Shown here in pieces: positions 62,613 to 64,000 of a stretch of 64,000 nt of DNA. The stretch covers positions 124,001 through 188,000 of the forward strand of contig NZ_CDWI01000011.1 of NCBI RefSeq assembly GCF_001049495.1. The letters are read 5' to 3'. The DNA is from Microbacterium sp. 3J1. GTDB taxonomy: Bacteria > Actinomycetota > Actinomycetes > Actinomycetales > Microbacteriaceae. Position numbers and translations under genes: made by a program. Within the stretch, counting starts at the first letter, position 1. Every line of letters starts with the position of its first letter. The notes under the pieces were generated by a model. The model did no database searches. It was not told the origin of the DNA and saw only the letters and a list, made by a program, of their open reading frames with translations.

Positions 62613-64000
62613 GTACCGAGAAGCCGGTCAGGGTCTACCGTCGCGCGACCGTCGTCGACGGGACCGGCGCCGCCCGCTTCGTCGCCGACGTCGCCGTCGA
62701 GGGTGCGCGGGTGGTGGGGGTGACCCGGGGTGCCGACGGCGTCGCGTTCGAGCTCCCCGAGGGCGCGGTCGAGATCGAGGCGTCGGGACTCGTGCTCGCA
62801 CCGGGCTTCATCGACATGCACGCGCACAGCGAGCTCGCGGTTCTGCAGGGGGCCGCGCACGACGCGAAGATCCGCCAGGGTGTCACGACCGAGGTGCTCG
62901 GGCAGGACGGGCTCGGGTACGCGCCCCTCGACGACGCGTCGGCAGCGGTCATCCCCGCGCAGATCGCGGGCTGGAACGGCATGCCGGTGGACGTGCCGTG
63001 GCGGACGATGGACGACCTTCTCGCCGCGATCGACGATGCGGCCGCCGCGAACGCCGCACTGCTCGTGCCGCAGGGCAACCTCCGCATGATCGTCGTGGGA
63101 CACGAGAACCGTCGCGCCACCGCCGAGGAGATCGACGCGATGTCGACGCTGCTCGGCGACGCGCTGGACGCGGGAGCCTTCGGCATGTCCAGCGGGCTCA
63201 CCTACACGCCGGGCATGTACGCCGACACGGCGGAGCTGGAGGCGCTGTGCCGGGTCGTCGCCGAGCGCGGCGGATACTGGGCGCCGCACACGCGCAGCTA
63301 CGGCGGCTCGGCCCTCGACGCGTACCGGGAGGCGCTGGACATCGGGCGCCGGACGGGGTGCCCCATCCACCTCACCCACGCGACGATGAACTTCGCGCCG
63401 AATCGCGGCCGCGCCGCCGAGCTGTTGGCGCTCGTCGACGATGCGCTCGCCGACGGCGTGGACGTGACCCTCGACACGTACCCCTATCTCCCCGGCGCGA
63501 CCACGCTCGCTGCGCTGCTGCCCAGCCGGCTCTCGGAGGGCGGGGACCTCATCGCCGCGATCGCCGCCCTGGACGCCGACGGGCGAGAAGCCGTGCGCGT
63601 CGAGCTCGAGGACATCGGGTGCGACGGATTCCACGGCGAACGCGCGGACTGGTCGGCCATCCAGATCGCGGGCACGAGGAATCCGTCTCTCGCGGCGCTC
63701 GTCGGCCGGACGGTGGCGGAGATCGCCGAGACGTCGGGGCGTCGGGCGGTCGACGTGGTGCTCGACACGATCGTCGCGGATGCCGGTGCGACCGGCATCC
63801 TCATGCACATCGGCGACGAGGACAACGTCCGGGCGATCATGCGCCACCCGCGGCACAGCGGCGGCAGCGACGGGATCCTGATCGGCGCCAGGCCGCATCC
63901 CCGAGGCCGAGGCACGTTTCCGCGGTACCTCGGGCACTACGTGCGGGAACTCGGAGTGCTGTCCCTCGAGGACGCAGTCCGGCACCTCTCGGGAACGCCC
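62603..64000 (+). CDS. N-acyl-D-amino-acid deacylase (D-aminoacylase), partial
   Basis: An amidohydrolase-family enzyme that frees D-amino acids from N-acyl derivatives; 466 codons are visible and the frame continues beyond the window. The metal site begins with APGFIDMHAHSELAVLQGAA (His73 and His75). Further motifs are IRQGVTTEVLGQDGLGYAP, FGMSSGLTYTPGMYADT, GCPIHLTHATMNF and GSDGILIGARPHPRG. It starts at GTG 62603, 10 nt inside the preceding gene, with GGGGCGGTGG upstream. Its product would feed the upstream D-amino-acid deaminase. N-terminal residues RRATVVDGTGAARFVADVAV are typical of the family. Confidence 0.9.
   Translation, partial: MLLSTEKPVRVYRRATVVDGTGAARFVADVAVEGARVVGVTRGADGVAFELPEGAVEIEASGLVLAPGFIDMHAHSELAVLQGAAHDAKIRQGVTTEVLGQDGLGYAPLDDASAAVIPAQIAGWNGMPVDVPWRTMDDLLAAIDDAAAANAALLVPQGNLRMIVVGHENRRATAEEIDAMSTLLGDALDAGAFGMSSGLTYTPGMYADTAELEALCRVVAERGGYWAPHTRSYGGSALDAYREALDIGRRTGCPIHLTHATMNFAPNRGRAAELLALVDDALADGVDVTLDTYPYLPGATTLAALLPSRLSEGGDLIAAIAALDADGREAVRVELEDIGCDGFHGERADWSAIQIAGTRNPSLAALVGRTVAEIAETSGRRAVDVVLDTIVADAGATGILMHIGDEDNVRAIMRHPRHSGGSDGILIGARPHPRGRGTFPRYLGHYVRELGVLSLEDAVRHLSGTP

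Overview
The window is about 70% GC. Gene order, codon use, many leaderless promoters, a monomeric NADP isocitrate dehydrogenase, an LAxTG sorting signal and an ECF42/YCII pair all point to an actinobacterium. The most likely family is Microbacteriaceae, probably Microbacterium or a close relative; this is inferred from gene content, not from a marker gene. No rRNA, tRNA, CRISPR, integrase or insertion sequence was seen. It reads as ordinary chromosome with several accessory islands.

Layout. 1-12.3 kb: the end of a GuaB3-type gene and SURF1. These are separated from DUF3817-guaA by a secreted LTD/OB/nuclease/5'-nucleotidase giant and a complete fructose PTS operon (DeoR-type regulator, fruK, fruA, HPr). 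12.3-18.5 kb: L-lactate dehydrogenase, a YCII/DGPF protein with its ECF42 sigma factor and a visible ECF42-type promoter, small membrane stress proteins, a Bax-inhibitor-like protein, a glycerophosphodiesterase, a hemerythrin and YccF. 18.6-21.8 kb: a cell-wall-anchored protein with four lamin-tail domains. 21.8-24.8 kb: a five-gene minus-strand cassette that looks like type VII secretion substrates (WXG100 with YxxxD, YbaB/EspL-like, lipoprotein, a 436-aa two-domain protein, a 102-aa helical partner).

24.9-31.3 kb: PcrA helicase, an SseB protein, and convergent LigD-type polymerase and ATP-dependent ligase genes. 31.3-33.3 kb: acyl-CoA dehydrogenase with a TetR regulator. 33.4-40.9 kb: the core block sucCD, NCS2 purine permease, DUF6350, purN, purH. 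40.9-43.1 kb: a run of 26 G followed by Ada-AlkA and Ogt alkylation-repair genes. 43.1-47.2 kb: a heterodimeric ABC exporter preceded by a 21-codon leader ORF and an attenuator-like hairpin. 48.1-56.2 kb: a LacI-controlled xyloglucan-oligosaccharide type locus (solute-binding protein, two permeases, alpha-xylosidase GH31, beta-glucosidase GH1). 56.3-64 kb: GNAT acetyltransferase, icd, an L,D-transpeptidase, and a D-amino-acid module (RidA divergent from D-serine-dehydratase-like and D-aminoacylase genes).

Functional links. Several neighbours make chemical sense together. RidA removes the enamine that a serine dehydratase releases. The GH31 and GH1 enzymes would finish the sugars imported by the adjacent transporter. 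Ogt supplies the methyltransferase activity missing from the Ada-AlkA fusion. A shared near-palindrome of the form TCTYGRYATCGAGA lies upstream of both sucC and icd and suggests a common TCA-cycle regulator. All functional statements are from reading the sequence; no database search was run.
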